64,000 bases of DNA. Source: Bacillus_BD sp963787345. Its GTDB lineage: Bacteria > Bacillota > Bacilli > Bacillales > Cytobacillaceae. Below the pieces are notes generated by a model, which did not search any database, was not told where the DNA came from, and saw only the letters and a program-made list of their open reading frames with translations. Shown in pieces: positions 28,089 to 36,969 of the stretch. The position numbers and the translations under genes are program-made. The first letter of the stretch is position 1, and each line of letters opens with the position of its first letter. Where the stretch lies: contig CAWBCW010000027.1 in NCBI GenBank assembly GCA_963787345.1, positions 1 to 64,000 on the forward strand. Direction: 5' to 3'.

Positions 28089-28262
28089 ATGGTTAAGCTG
28101 TTCCTCGTTTATTTTGACGTCCTCCTCTCCGCTCTTCCTTTTCTATTTAAAACTTACTTAAATAAGATATATCATCTATAAAGTATTTTTATTATTAATT
28201 GCTTTTATTTAAAATAACTCTAAATATTTTTTAAAAATAAGAGAAGAATAAATTTGTCTTGA

Positions 28263-28457
28263 TTTCACTTCATTCAGCAGAAGTCCTCCATTTCTACAAG
28301 TAGGGGGATGAATACAAATTGATCTTCGGTTCAGTGGGGGTTCAAACCTCGGATGAATGAAGTTAAGCCTCCGGCGGATGTCTCGGATTTTTTAAAGGTA
28401 ATTCATCGAGTGAGCTCGATAAAAACCCGGACGCAAATTCGACGGGCGAATTTGATA
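28263..28457 (+). repeat. Structured dispersed repeat, copy C
   Basis: This is the only copy on the plus strand. It begins TTTCACTTCATTCAGC and contains AGAAGTCCTCC and a CATTTCTACAAGTAGGGGG hairpin. It then has CAGTGGGGGTTCAAACCTC and the inverted block ATGAATGAAGTTAA, followed by GCCTCCGGCGGATG. A stem CGGATTTTT/AAAAACCCGG replaces the CAGATTTT/AAAATCTG of copies A, B and E. It ends GGGCGAATTTGATA. It fills most of the gap between bglX and the MFS gene. Confidence 0.85.
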
Positions 28458-28523
28458 AAGCAATTTCCACATATATATCATCATTATTTTTAGAAATAGT
28501 CTTGAAAGGCGGTCTTATCTACC

Positions 28524-29756
28524 GTGGGTAAAGAAAAAGTGAAACTATGGACAAACCAATATTTAATTATTATATTATTGTCGCTAGTCATGTTTTGTTC
28601 TTTTTATATGATTACAGCAGGTTTTCCAATATTTGTATCAACCATTAGTGATAATCCTGCGATTGCGGGAATCATGACCACGACTCTAATGACAGCATCA
28701 CTAATTACACGCTTCTTTGCAAGTGTCATTATCCAAAAAGTGAATATGAAATTACTCCTGATTATTTCTCTCCTTTATTTTTTGGGAACAATTGGTCTTA
28801 CTTTTTTAAACGACTCCATCGGATTTTTAATATTCATTAGAGCATTACAGGGAATTGGGTTTAGTATGCTTACGATTTTAGTCTTTACAATATCTAGTAA
28901 TATTGTTCCAAAATCTCGATTAGGTGAAGGTATTGTTTTTTTCGCCATGTCTACTAGCGTTGGGACGACACTTGGACCTCTCATCGCTATTTCTTATCTT
29001 TCAAACTTCTCATTTCAATCGATGATGATGTTAACACTCGGTCTTATGACCTTTTCATTTGTGTGTAGTTTGTTCACTAAAAATAATACTGTTAAAAAAG
29101 AAAATAAAAGTCCACAAGTAACAAAGAAAGAACCTTTCTATAAATACATGTTCGACAAACGTGTCCTTCTTCCATGTATTTTAGTAACGTTCAATTATAT
29201 TACCATTGCAGGAACCGTTAACTTTATAGGGGCGTTTGGTAAAGAGATCAATGTTGGCGGAAGAATTTCACAGTTTTTTATCGCACAAGGGATCGCCATG
29301 GTACTTGTCAGGGCATTCTCTGGTAAAATTTTCGATAAATTCGGTCACAGAATCCTTATTATTCCAGCCGCCATTTCAGGAGCTATAGGTTTGCTTCTTT
29401 TAGGCTTTTCTACTCGTATGGGGATGGTCTTAGTTTCCGGGGCATTATTCGGAATTGCTTTTGCCATCATCCATCCAATTACCCAGGCTTGGGCGTTAAC
29501 TCTTGTTCCACCCGAGAAAAAGGCAACCGCCAATTCGATGCTGCTTATTTTTATCGATTTTGGTTTAGCTATTGGATCAGTAGGTCTCGGGTACTTAGCA
29601 AAAATGGTTGGATACGGCATGACATTTAGTTATTCTGCAGCTTTTATGATCCTGATTTTGTTATTATATCTGTATGGAAGCAGGAAAGTGGGATCATCGG
29701 AAGCAAATACGAAAAAAGCTGCTAGAATGAAACATGCACGCATACAACCGAGTTAA
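28524..29756 (+). CDS. MFS transporter, 12 transmembrane segments
   Basis: The 410-residue protein has twelve hydrophobic segments and a long central loop (residues about 190-210). It has a typical MFS motif region near RALQGIGFSMLTILVF and PKSRLGEGIVFFAMSTSVGTTLGP. The start is GTG at 28524 with AAGGCGG upstream. The C-terminus is basic. MFS proteins of this type in Bacillus export drugs or metabolites; the substrate cannot be assigned. It stands alone; the repeat element lies just upstream. Confidence 0.87.
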   Translation: MGKEKVKLWTNQYLIIILLSLVMFCSFYMITAGFPIFVSTISDNPAIAGIMTTTLMTASLITRFFASVIIQKVNMKLLLIISLLYFLGTIGLTFLNDSIGFLIFIRALQGIGFSMLTILVFTISSNIVPKSRLGEGIVFFAMSTSVGTTLGPLIAISYLSNFSFQSMMMLTLGLMTFSFVCSLFTKNNTVKKENKSPQVTKKEPFYKYMFDKRVLLPCILVTFNYITIAGTVNFIGAFGKEINVGGRISQFFIAQGIAMVLVRAFSGKIFDKFGHRILIIPAAISGAIGLLLLGFSTRMGMVLVSGALFGIAFAIIHPITQAWALTLVPPEKKATANSMLLIFIDFGLAIGSVGLGYLAKMVGYGMTFSYSAAFMILILLLYLYGSRKVGSSEANTKKAARMKHARIQPS

Positions 29757-29866
29757 GCTGCTCCCACTTTAGTTTCGAACATTAAAAGGTCTAGCCCCCT
29801 TAACTCCCTTGAACATATAACAGTGTCGAACAACATAACTTAAATAATAAAAGGGGGGCCGATTAG

Positions 29867-30271
29867 ATGAATAACTTTGATTCAATTTGTGAACAATTTG
29901 CTCAGATCCTAAAAGGGAAAAGTAACGTAGATCAAGGTAGTTGCTCTGTATCTTTACACCGTAATTTTAAGGTGTTGATTCAAGGCCGTCAAAGTAGTTC
30001 AGCTGTACCTGTAGGACTCTCATTTGAATCACTCGATCAAAGTGGTAATGCTTTAAACTTGGCTGAAATCGCTGTATTACAAGAAGAGATTCCTCGTTTT
30101 ATGTATTCTATTGTCCAACAGGGCTTGACTGTAAGTGCACTGCATAATCATTGGCTATTTACTGATCCTGTCATTTTTTATATCCATATTCAATCGATCG
30201 AACCCCCTTTAAATTTCGCGAAAAAGATAGCATACTCACTTTCATTTTTACATAGTTATCCCGTTTCCTAA
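29867..30271 (+). CDS. DUF1259-domain protein, single-domain form
   Basis: The 134-residue protein matches the second half of DUF1259 proteins: FEIAVLQEEIPRFM-like helix and SALHNHWLFTDPVIFYIHIQ, with the characteristic HNHW block. Most DUF1259 proteins are secreted and carry two such repeats (about 260-300 residues); this one has one copy and no signal peptide. Start ATG with AAGGGGGG in front. Function unknown. Confidence 0.8.
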   Translation: MNNFDSICEQFAQILKGKSNVDQGSCSVSLHRNFKVLIQGRQSSSAVPVGLSFESLDQSGNALNLAEIAVLQEEIPRFMYSIVQQGLTVSALHNHWLFTDPVIFYIHIQSIEPPLNFAKKIAYSLSFLHSYPVS

Positions 30272-30297
30272 GTGTTACTTTAAAATTCATCTTCAAG

Positions 30298-30337
30298 AAA
30301 AAGCGCTCTCCTCTAAAAAATGGATCAGCGCTTTTTC
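30298..30337 (+). terminator. Terminator after the DUF1259 gene
   Basis: AAAAAGCGCT and AGCGCTTTTT form a ten-base stem with a T-tract, 26 bp after the stop. Confidence 0.8.
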
Positions 30338-30349
30338 CATTTTTTAGCT

Positions 30350-30509
30350 AATCAAATTCGCCCGCGCCGAATTTACGTCCGGATATTTCTCGAGCTCTCT
30401 CGAGAAATTACCCTAAAAAATCTAAAGACTCGCCGAAGGTTTTAACTTCATTCAGCCTGGGTTTGAGCCCCCACTAAATTGACAAAAGCATTTGCTGAGG
30501 AAAGTTAAA
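30350..30509 (-). repeat. Structured dispersed repeat, copy D (short)
   Basis: On the minus strand it begins TTTAACTTTCCTCAGC and ends GGCGAATTTGATTA. It lacks the CCCACTT/AAGTGG hairpin found in copies A, B, C and E. Its distal stem TTTCTCGAG/CTCGAGAAA replaces TTTATCGAG/CTCGATAAA of copy E, a paired change that keeps the helix. Confidence 0.8.
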
Positions 30510-30658
30510 TTTCCTCATTTTTTTCAGAGCAAGAGTGAAAAATAATAAAAAATGGATTACTCCGTGATGATTGTTTTTATGCAATCCTATGTATTCCTAA
30601 CCTGTGGCAGGCATGAAATTCTTATCTATATCACTTTGGATGCGCCTCTCTTTCTTTA

Positions 30659-30701
30659 AGTGATAAATGTCACAACAGACACTGTTGATAATGTTTATCA
30701 T
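30659..30701 (+). promoter_or_regulatory. FNR/CRP-type box and -10 of the DUF2249 operon
   Basis: The palindrome AGTGA-TAAATG-TCACA (30659-30674) is followed 37 bp from its start by TATCAT (30696-30701). A start site seven bases after the -10 would put the box centre at -41.5, the classic class II activator position. The same box-to-(-10) spacing is found at nirK and at the hemerythrin gene. Confidence 0.75.
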
Positions 30702-30733
30702 TAAGTTAAATCCCAGTTAATAAGGAGTGAGAT

Positions 30734-30976
30734 ATGATGGAAGACCAAAATTATATTGAATTAGATGTTAGAGAAGATTTAGCACAAAAAAGTGATCCTT
30801 TTGACAAAATCATGGGTGCTGTAAAAGAGTTACAGGATGGACAGGGACTTGTCCTTTATGCCATCTTCAATCCAGCTCCATTACACAAAGTTATGGAACG
30901 CAAAGGCTTTACGAATAAAGTTGAACAAATAGAAAATAAACATTGGAAAGTAACTTATACCCCAAAGGAGGCGTAG
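30734..30976 (+). CDS. DUF2249 protein, first copy
   Basis: The 80-residue cytosolic protein matches DUF2249 (ELDVREDLAQKSDPFDKIMGAVKEL, GLVLYAIFNPAPLHKVME, WKVTY). The family has a TusA/SirA-like fold, often next to hemerythrins and NO-related genes. It begins with AAGGAGTGAG before ATG-ATG; the first is at 30734. It is first in a four-gene operon behind an FNR-type box and lies only 3 bp before the second DUF2249 gene. Function not proven; involvement in NO or iron-sulfur handling is inference from neighbours. Confidence 0.85.
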   Translation: MMEDQNYIELDVREDLAQKSDPFDKIMGAVKELQDGQGLVLYAIFNPAPLHKVMERKGFTNKVEQIENKHWKVTYTPKEA

Positions 30977-30979
30977 TTA

Positions 30980-31198
30980 ATGAAGGTTTTAGATAATCGA
31001 GGCCTCGAACCGCCCCAACCGATGATACGCACACTTAAAAGCTTGGAATCAATGGAAAAAGGCGATCAAATTGCCATCATTAATGATCGTCGTCCGATGT
31101 TTTTATATGAAGAGCTAGACGAAATGGGCTATCTTCACGAAACGGAAGAACAGGACGATGGCAGCTTCAAAATTACAATTTCAAAGACAGGTGATTAA
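30980..31198 (+). CDS. DUF2249 protein, second copy
   Basis: The 72-residue protein is shorter than its upstream neighbour and shares the LDNRGLEPPQPMIRTLKSLESMEKGDQ layout and a C-terminal strand (GSFKITISKT) of DUF2249. It has an AAGGAGG ribosome site overlapping the end of the preceding gene. The pair probably arose by duplication. The stop lies 3 bp before the membrane-protein gene, so coupled translation is likely. Confidence 0.8.
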   Translation: MKVLDNRGLEPPQPMIRTLKSLESMEKGDQIAIINDRRPMFLYEELDEMGYLHETEEQDDGSFKITISKTGD

Positions 31199-31201
31199 TA
31201 A

Positions 31202-32446
31202 ATGCCTGGTCCAAATATGAAAAGTGATACAAATATTAAACTGCCCTTAAGCTTTATCGTGTTTGCTCTCATCGCTTTTTCGGTCTCGCAAATCATTCTT
31301 TTCTTCAACAGCACTGAGTTGCTCCAAGGAATGTTTCGGATTCCGAAAGTTTGGATGTCTGCACACTTCCTCTTATTAGGATTTGCGGTCATGACAGCAA
31401 TGGGTGCGATGTATCAATTGATTCCGGTTACCTTTTTAACATCAATTTGGAATCAGAAGCTTGGGTTCGCTCAGTTTTTCATCACAGCGATTGGACTGAC
31501 ATCCTTTGCAATCCTGTTAGGATATCGGACAAATATCGCTGTTTACGGCGGAGCACTTGTTGTGATTGGCATTTTGATCTTTATTTTTCAAATGTTCAAA
31601 ACGATGGCTGCCTTAGAAAAAGTAACGACAATGGCTTCATTCGTTATTGCCGCATTAGTCTGTTTATTCCTTACCATTACCGCTGGTTTCCTGCTCGCTT
31701 GGAATTTGGCCTTTGGTGAAACATTTGATCATGTATCCATCTTGCTTTCTCATATGACACTCGGGCTTGCCGGCTGGTTTACGTTATTGATCATCGGCCT
31801 TTCTTATAAAATGGTACCGATGTTCAGCCTGTCCCACGGTTTTACGAATAAATGGGCAGACCCGGCACTATACACGTATGTAACAGGACTTGCAGTTACG
31901 ATTATTTCCTATTGGGTCCAAATGCCAACCATTCGTGTTGTCGGTCTTTTCTTATTGTTTTTAGGATACGGGTTCTTTGCCCTTGATATGAAAGAAGTTT
32001 TAGCGAAACGAGTAAAGAAAAGATTAGACAAACCGTTTGCATTTTCAATCACAGCAATTTGGAATGGCTTGGTCATGCACCTTGTTGCTCTTCTTGCCGG
32101 CATGTTTGGATTATATTCAGAAAATGTCTGGGGATGGATCATCTACCTTTATATGATGACATGGATTATTTTCAGCATGTTGGGCTATTTATATAAAATC
32201 GTTCCCTTCCTCGTTTGGACACATAAATATTCCGAAAAAGTCGGAAAAGAAAAAGTTCCTACATTAAAAGAAATGATGAATGAAAAATTAGGTGTTGTTC
32301 TGTATACGCTTTTTACGATTAGTATTTTCGGAATTATCGTAAGTACAGCATTCTCTAGCGGTCTTAGTGCAACTTTATTCTTAGGTATCCAAGCGCTCGC
32401 ATCGATTGTTTTTGCCATTACCATTATTCGCGTTATTTTAAAATAG
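31202..32446 (+). CDS. Haem-copper-oxidase-subunit-I-like membrane protein
   Basis: The 414-residue protein has about twelve transmembrane helices. Repeated blocks are visible: AHFLLLGFAVMTAMGAMYQLIP (split at residue 60; 54-75), SHMTLGLAGWF ... SYKMVP (183-206) and MMTWIIFSMLGYLYKIVP (318-335). The first two carry membrane His residues H55 and H184, with others at H177, H212, H293 and H341. This pattern fits haem/copper-binding membrane proteins of the NnrS or oxidase-subunit-I superfamily. It lacks the usual paired CuB His motif, so it is probably not a standard oxidase. The operon context points to NO or nitrite stress, which is inference. Confidence 0.75.
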   Translation: MPGPNMKSDTNIKLPLSFIVFALIAFSVSQIILFFNSTELLQGMFRIPKVWMSAHFLLLGFAVMTAMGAMYQLIPVTFLTSIWNQKLGFAQFFITAIGLTSFAILLGYRTNIAVYGGALVVIGILIFIFQMFKTMAALEKVTTMASFVIAALVCLFLTITAGFLLAWNLAFGETFDHVSILLSHMTLGLAGWFTLLIIGLSYKMVPMFSLSHGFTNKWADPALYTYVTGLAVTIISYWVQMPTIRVVGLFLLFLGYGFFALDMKEVLAKRVKKRLDKPFAFSITAIWNGLVMHLVALLAGMFGLYSENVWGWIIYLYMMTWIIFSMLGYLYKIVPFLVWTHKYSEKVGKEKVPTLKEMMNEKLGVVLYTLFTISIFGIIVSTAFSSGLSATLFLGIQALASIVFAITIIRVILK

Positions 32447-32465
32447 AATGAAAGGAGCTTTTCTC

Positions 32466-32762
32466 ATGACTCTTAAAGAACAAATTTCAGAAGCTTTATA
32501 TGATGTACTCGATCCAGAATTAGGAATCAATATTGTCGATTTAGGTCTTGTGTACGGAATCGATATTGATGAGGATAAAAATGTGGTCGTTACGATGACA
32601 TTGACAACACCAGGCTGTCCGATGCACGATAGCATCAGTACAGGAGTTCAAAACCGCGTTAGATATATTGAGGAAATTAAAGATGTTGAAGTAAAAATTG
32701 TCTGGGAACCCCAATGGGATCCGAGTAAAATGAGTGACCACGCAAAAGAAATGTTGTGGTAA
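32466..32762 (+). CDS. MIP18-family (DUF59) iron-sulfur assembly protein
   Basis: The 98-residue protein has the PaaD/SufT-like pattern: VLDPELGINIVDLGLVYGI, VTMTLTTPGCPMHDSI with the conserved Cys, and VWEPQWDPSKMSDHAKEMLW. Family members help mature Fe-S proteins. The ATG at 32466 follows AAAGGAG; an in-frame ATG at 32448 precedes that site. It is last in the FNR-box operon, with a terminator directly after. The last 63 bp of the gene are repeated exactly at 40333-40395. Confidence 0.88.
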   Translation: MTLKEQISEALYDVLDPELGINIVDLGLVYGIDIDEDKNVVVTMTLTTPGCPMHDSISTGVQNRVRYIEEIKDVEVKIVWEPQWDPSKMSDHAKEMLW

Positions 32763-32769
32763 AGAAGAA

Positions 32770-32803
32770 GAGCTCTTGGCACTATGCCAGGTGCTTTTTT
32801 CTT
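32770..32803 (+). terminator. Terminator of the DUF2249-MIP18 operon
   Basis: A stem AGC..TGGC / GCCA..GCT with a small internal loop is followed by TTTTTT. Confidence 0.65.
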
Positions 32804-32882
32804 GTTTTGCTCCCCTTTCTACTTGAGTATTAGGTCGTTTTTATAAGATGATAGAATTAAATGATCATGAGGAAGAGATCTG

Positions 32883-33270
32883 ATGAAAAAGGTCGGGATT
32901 ATCGGCGGAATTGGGCCGGAATCAACAGTTGACTATTATCAGTCTATCATTTCAAACGTTCAAGAAAGATTACGATCTAAAGGAATACTGCCTGAACCAT
33001 TTATTAACAGCTTAATATGTATAAGCTGTTTCAACTTCTTACAAACGAACAAACTGAAGAATTAATTGATTACTTGACCCACTCTGTACAGACATTAAAG
33101 TGAGCTGGAACCGATTTTTTTGTTGTGATGTCCGGCCACACCCCATATCTTGTATTCCATAAAGTTCAACAAAAAAGTTCAGCCCCTAATGATCAGTATC
33201 GTTGAGGAAACCTTTTCAAACGTGAAAAAGGTACTTTTGGAAACTTTTAATTTGCTTTTGCTAGAGTGAC
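32883..33270 (+). pseudogene. Aspartate/glutamate racemase remnant
   Basis: The first 45 residues (MKKVGIIGGIGPESTVDYYQ) match the N-terminus of the Asp/Glu racemase (RacX/YgeA-like) family. The frame then breaks; out of frame one finds MYKLFQLLTNEQTEELIDYL, after an in-frame stop AGTDFFVVMSGHTPYLVF, and then ISIVEETFSNVKKVLL. The parts are collinear with a racemase but cover only about half of the normal 230 residues, and at least three changes are needed to join them. The conserved catalytic Cys block is missing. Confidence 0.75.
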
Positions 33271-33361
33271 AACAATGGTTAGTTGAATCCAGCAGTATGC
33301 TAGGTCACTCAGACATTACCACAGGCGTATATAGTCTGCGTTCATTATTTCCTACGGACAG
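33270..33361 (+). pseudogene. Possible tyrosine recombinase C-terminal fragment
   Basis: A short frame reads SSMLGHSDITTGVYS, which resembles the LGHxxxxTT..Y box of phage-type integrases. It follows directly after the racemase remnant and has no start, ribosome site or remaining domain. The match is only about 12 residues, so it could be chance; if real, it marks a past integration that truncated the racemase. The rest of the gap to 33,541 holds nothing recognisable. Confidence 0.35.
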
Positions 33362-33541
33362 TTGATCTCCCACTTATCTTCTTTCCGTAAATTCTCAGAT
33401 TCTAGAAGTGAGGGGCTGCCCCTGCTATCAATGAGAAGTCGAAAGTACCCACTAGGTTGTGCGAGGCACTATGTTCAACTTCAGTGGAGCTCATAAGCCA
33501 TTCACTCTATTTATCTCTAAACTACTAATTATTTATTAGAG

Positions 33542-34738
33542 CTATAAATACTCGTTTTTCTTGGCAAACATAAATGCACCAAACGTCTTCCTTATAGATA
33601 GTACGATTCCCATTATAATCATATTAGACAGTAACGAACTTCCTCCATAAGATAAAAAGGGAAGCGAAATTCCTTTAATAGGCATTAAACCTATGATCAT
33701 ACCTATATTTTGAAAGATTTGTAAAGTCATACTAAATGCAATCCCCGCACAAACATAAGCCCCAAATTGTGTTTCCGAAGAATGTCCAGTTATAATTATT
33801 TTATAAATTAGCACGAATAACAGCGTAATAACAATGGATGCTAAAAGAAATCCACCCTCTTCCGCTATTGTTGCAAAAATAAAATCTGTATGTTTTTCCG
33901 GAATATATACTTTACCATTCATTATCCCATTTCCAACGAGTTCTCCACTTCCTACTGCTAAAAGGGATCGAGTGCTTTGATAAGACATATCTTTATTTCC
34001 GTCTGGATCGAGCCACCCGATAATTCGGTCCTGTTGATGGGGCTTAAGTAAAGGGATGACCTGATTGTAAATCACCTCAGGCTGATAGAAATATAAAAAA
34101 ACAAGAATGCTAACCATTATTAGGGGAATAATCGTTAAAACTGCACTCAATTTCTTATTTAATCCGGAAAGATACAACATACTCCCAATTGCAGTAAAAT
34201 ATAAGACAACCATCCCTGTATCCGGCTGCTGATACACAAATATTGAAGGTAGAATGGTTACGATCACAACTTTTCCAACAAGCCATAAATCGGTTTTCAA
34301 TGTTTTATTTATATGAATAGAATGATGTTTAACAATGATTCTTGCAACTAAAATGATTAAAGCGATTTTAAAGTATTCTGATGGCTGGATAGAACCCAAT
34401 AACGGGATTGTAAACCATCTTTTGGCCCCAAGAATTTGAGGCGCGATTGAGTCCGGAGAAAATCGCAATAAAATAATTGATAAAAACAAAGTAATGTAGA
34501 CAGGCCAGGCTAATTGTTCAATTTGGTCAATATCAAGCTTAGCAACAAGAAACAAGAGGAGAAATCCTACGATATAATTAATTCCTTGTTTCATTGCAAA
34601 ATTATGTGCGCCATACTGCCCTATTTGCTGACTGCTGTAAATAAATACAATACTCAATAAAAATAAAGCAATTAAAATTAAGATCATTGCACTATCTAAT
34701 TTTTTAATCGAAGTTGATTCTGTTCTCATTATGGTCAC
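33542..34738 (-). CDS. SEDS family protein, RodA-like
   Basis: The 398-residue protein has ten membrane segments with SEDS hallmarks: LLGSIQPSEYFKIALI, QPDTGMVV, IPEKHTDFIFATIAEE (with the catalytic Asp of the peptidoglycan polymerase), and SLPFLSYGGSSLLSNM. SEDS proteins polymerise lipid II glycan in the outer membrane leaflet, normally with a class B PBP. It lies 65 bp after another SEDS gene, in the same direction; no PBP gene is nearby. The role (sporulation or stress) cannot be read. Confidence 0.88.
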   Translation of the reverse strand: MTIMRTESTSIKKLDSAMILILIALFLLSIVFIYSSQQIGQYGAHNFAMKQGINYIVGFLLLFLVAKLDIDQIEQLAWPVYITLFLSIILLRFSPDSIAPQILGAKRWFTIPLLGSIQPSEYFKIALIILVARIIVKHHSIHINKTLKTDLWLVGKVVIVTILPSIFVYQQPDTGMVVLYFTAIGSMLYLSGLNKKLSAVLTIIPLIMVSILVFLYFYQPEVIYNQVIPLLKPHQQDRIIGWLDPDGNKDMSYQSTRSLLAVGSGELVGNGIMNGKVYIPEKHTDFIFATIAEEGGFLLASIVITLLFVLIYKIIITGHSSETQFGAYVCAGIAFSMTLQIFQNIGMIIGLMPIKGISLPFLSYGGSSLLSNMIIMGIVLSIRKTFGAFMFAKKNEYL

Positions 34739-34803
34739 CTTTAACTAAATTTATTTGATAATTTCGTTGATTTTCCAGTTATTTACGGAAAAAGATAGGG
34801 ACT

Positions 34804-35916
34804 TTAGATTTTCGCTTCATTTGAATGAACGGATAAATTCAGAAGAATTCCAGTAGAAATCATCATGAAAATTAACGAAGAACCTCCATAACTGATAAAG
34901 GGAAGAGGTACTCCTGTGACCGGAAGCAGACCACAGACTGCTCCTAAGTTAAAAATAGCCTGCACTAGTATTTGAAAGGTTAAGCCTATGGCTAGTAATT
35001 TAGAATATGTTTCCTTTGATTTTACTGCAATCCTTACACCACAATACATAATCAGCAAATATGAAAAAACAACCATTGTTATCCCCATTGCCCCTAATTC
35101 CTCAGAGACAATCGCCATTATAAAATCAGTATGCGCTTCAGGAAGGTAGCCATGTTTTAGAATACTGTTACCGAAGCCTCTGCCCCACACTCCCCCAGAT
35201 GTGATTGCATAATACGAATTAATTAATTGATAACCACTGCCCATCGGATCATTAAAAGGATTTTGAAAGGTCAAAATCCTTTCCAGTCGATATGGTGATG
35301 AGTGCGCAAAAAAGACAATCCCCCCAACTGCTGTGCTCCCTAATAAAATTAAATGAATGGCTCTTGCCCCCGAACATAGTAAAATGAACCCACAAGGGAT
35401 TAATATTGCGGTGGCAGATCCTAAGTCGGGCTGTTTTAAAATAAGCAAAAAAACAACGGCTAATATAATAAGCGGTGGCATGACGCCCTTCTTGAAGTCA
35501 TTCATATGCCCCTGTTTTTTGGCATAGATATAAGCGAAATAAATGATCATTACGAGTTTAATTGCTTCTGAGGGCTGAATAACCATTGGCCCTAGCTGCA
35601 GCCACCTCTGAGCATTATTCCTTTCCACTCCAATACCTGGTAGGAGCATAGCGATTAAAACAAGGATTGATATCATTATAAATATTGGACTAAGCTTCCC
35701 ATATATCCTACTTGGAATAAAACAGGTAATGGCTAAAAGGATAAGGCCGATCACGAACGATTTGACTTGCTTATCGAAGAAATATTTTGGATTATTATGA
35801 TTAAGTATCCCAATGGGGTAACTAGAACTATAAACTACAATAAGCCCAAATACAGAAATAAAAAGAATGGTGAATAACAATAAATAATCCACCTTCTTTA
35901 TGTAACGGATAAACAT
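34804..35916 (-). CDS. SEDS family protein, FtsW/SpoVE-like
   Basis: The 370-residue protein has SEDS motifs: RWLQLGPMVIQPSEAIKL, LKQPDLGSATAI, GRGFGNSILKHGYLPEAHTDF (catalytic Asp) and PLPFISYGGSSLIFM. The start MFIRYIKKVDY precedes the first helix. It is probably the first gene of a two-gene operon with the second SEDS gene. Compared with FtsW (about 400 residues) it is slightly short at the C-terminus. Sequence features alone do not distinguish a division from a sporulation role. Confidence 0.88.
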   Translation of the reverse strand: MFIRYIKKVDYLLLFTILFISVFGLIVVYSSSYPIGILNHNNPKYFFDKQVKSFVIGLILLAITCFIPSRIYGKLSPIFIMISILVLIAMLLPGIGVERNNAQRWLQLGPMVIQPSEAIKLVMIIYFAYIYAKKQGHMNDFKKGVMPPLIILAVVFLLILKQPDLGSATAILIPCGFILLCSGARAIHLILLGSTAVGGIVFFAHSSPYRLERILTFQNPFNDPMGSGYQLINSYYAITSGGVWGRGFGNSILKHGYLPEAHTDFIMAIVSEELGAMGITMVVFSYLLIMYCGVRIAVKSKETYSKLLAIGLTFQILVQAIFNLGAVCGLLPVTGVPLPFISYGGSSLIFMMISTGILLNLSVHSNEAKI

Positions 35917-36040
35917 AACTACAGCACCTTTAAATTAATTTCAGCATCTATTTTGTTAACGGATAATATAATGTTCCTTTCTTTATTAACCACAAAGGAT
36001 GATTTTTAATTGAACTCATATCTATAATAATTCATAAATA

Positions 36041-36085
36041 AAATAGCCTTTATTTCTCAACAAGGAGAGATAAAGGCTATTTTTG
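36041..36085. terminator. Hairpin right of the SEDS pair
   Basis: AAATAGCCTTTAT pairs with ATAAAGGCTATTT and TTTG follows on the plus strand. It lies upstream of the SEDS promoter region, so its gene is not evident. Confidence 0.6.
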
Positions 36086-36969
36086 CGCACTTGTATTCCT
36101 TTATTCAAGAGTCTCACCTAACAGAATCTATAATAATATCATTCAATTAAAAACAGCTTATTATTTAGTTGCCTATTTGTCAACAAAATTGTTATTTTAA
36201 CAAAACTAACATATAGAAAGTCAATTCCAAATATTGGAGATGCATGATATATCCATGTATATCGGAAAATTACTTTAGACTTAATATAATAAATTCGATA
36301 TACTTTTCGGCAATTCTGAAACCTAGGAGCCATCCATTCCCATCACCTCCCTACAATATATAAAAAAACACCGTCCATGAAAGAGAGTGCTTCAACATAC
36401 GCAAATAAAATATGCCTAAATAAACCTGAATCATTGAGTTTTAGCACTATATGGCATAGGACGTAATTTTCATCTAGCTAACATTAAAAACCACCTTCAG
36501 TCGATGGTTTCTGTTGAACCATTGGGATCTTTAAACGTTTCTGGGCAGCGGCGTTACTCATCCTTGGTTTTATTCAACATGGAATACACTTTTATCATGT
36601 TTAAAATATTCGATACTTCCTTCCGCTTTTCATTACTAATTATTGTTTCTCGTATCTTCTGGTGAATGTTACCATGTTTCGACTGGTGCATGGATAAACA
36701 ATACAGCAATCTCCAAAATAGTATTGACCAGCGAAACCTCATAATCAGATAAATGCGAATACAACAAAGAGTTGTGATACACTATAGTTCTAGAAGTCAA
36801 TGTACCTGTTTATACAGCAGGAAAAAACATATATTTAAAAGAATTGTAGGACAACTCTTTTATCTCAGGATTTATGTTATTATGTGTTTATTAAGTGAAA
36901 TAACGGAGAATAATTGGGGAAACGACTCATTGTCATAATAAAGCCTATTATCATTGAAAGGGAACCATC
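36086..36969. other. Intergenic region without a convincing gene
   Basis: About 880 bp. Short frames on the minus strand (near 36,139-36,333 and 36,554-36,742) lack ribosome sites and recognisable motifs. The sequence looks like decayed coding DNA. The DedA gene begins at the right edge with AAAGGGAACC in front. Confidence 0.5.

Noticed and set aside
36554..36742. Minus-strand frame with a charged helical tail (IHQKIRETIISNEKRKEVS)
   Set aside because: No ribosome site or family; could be decayed coding DNA, but there is not enough to name it.
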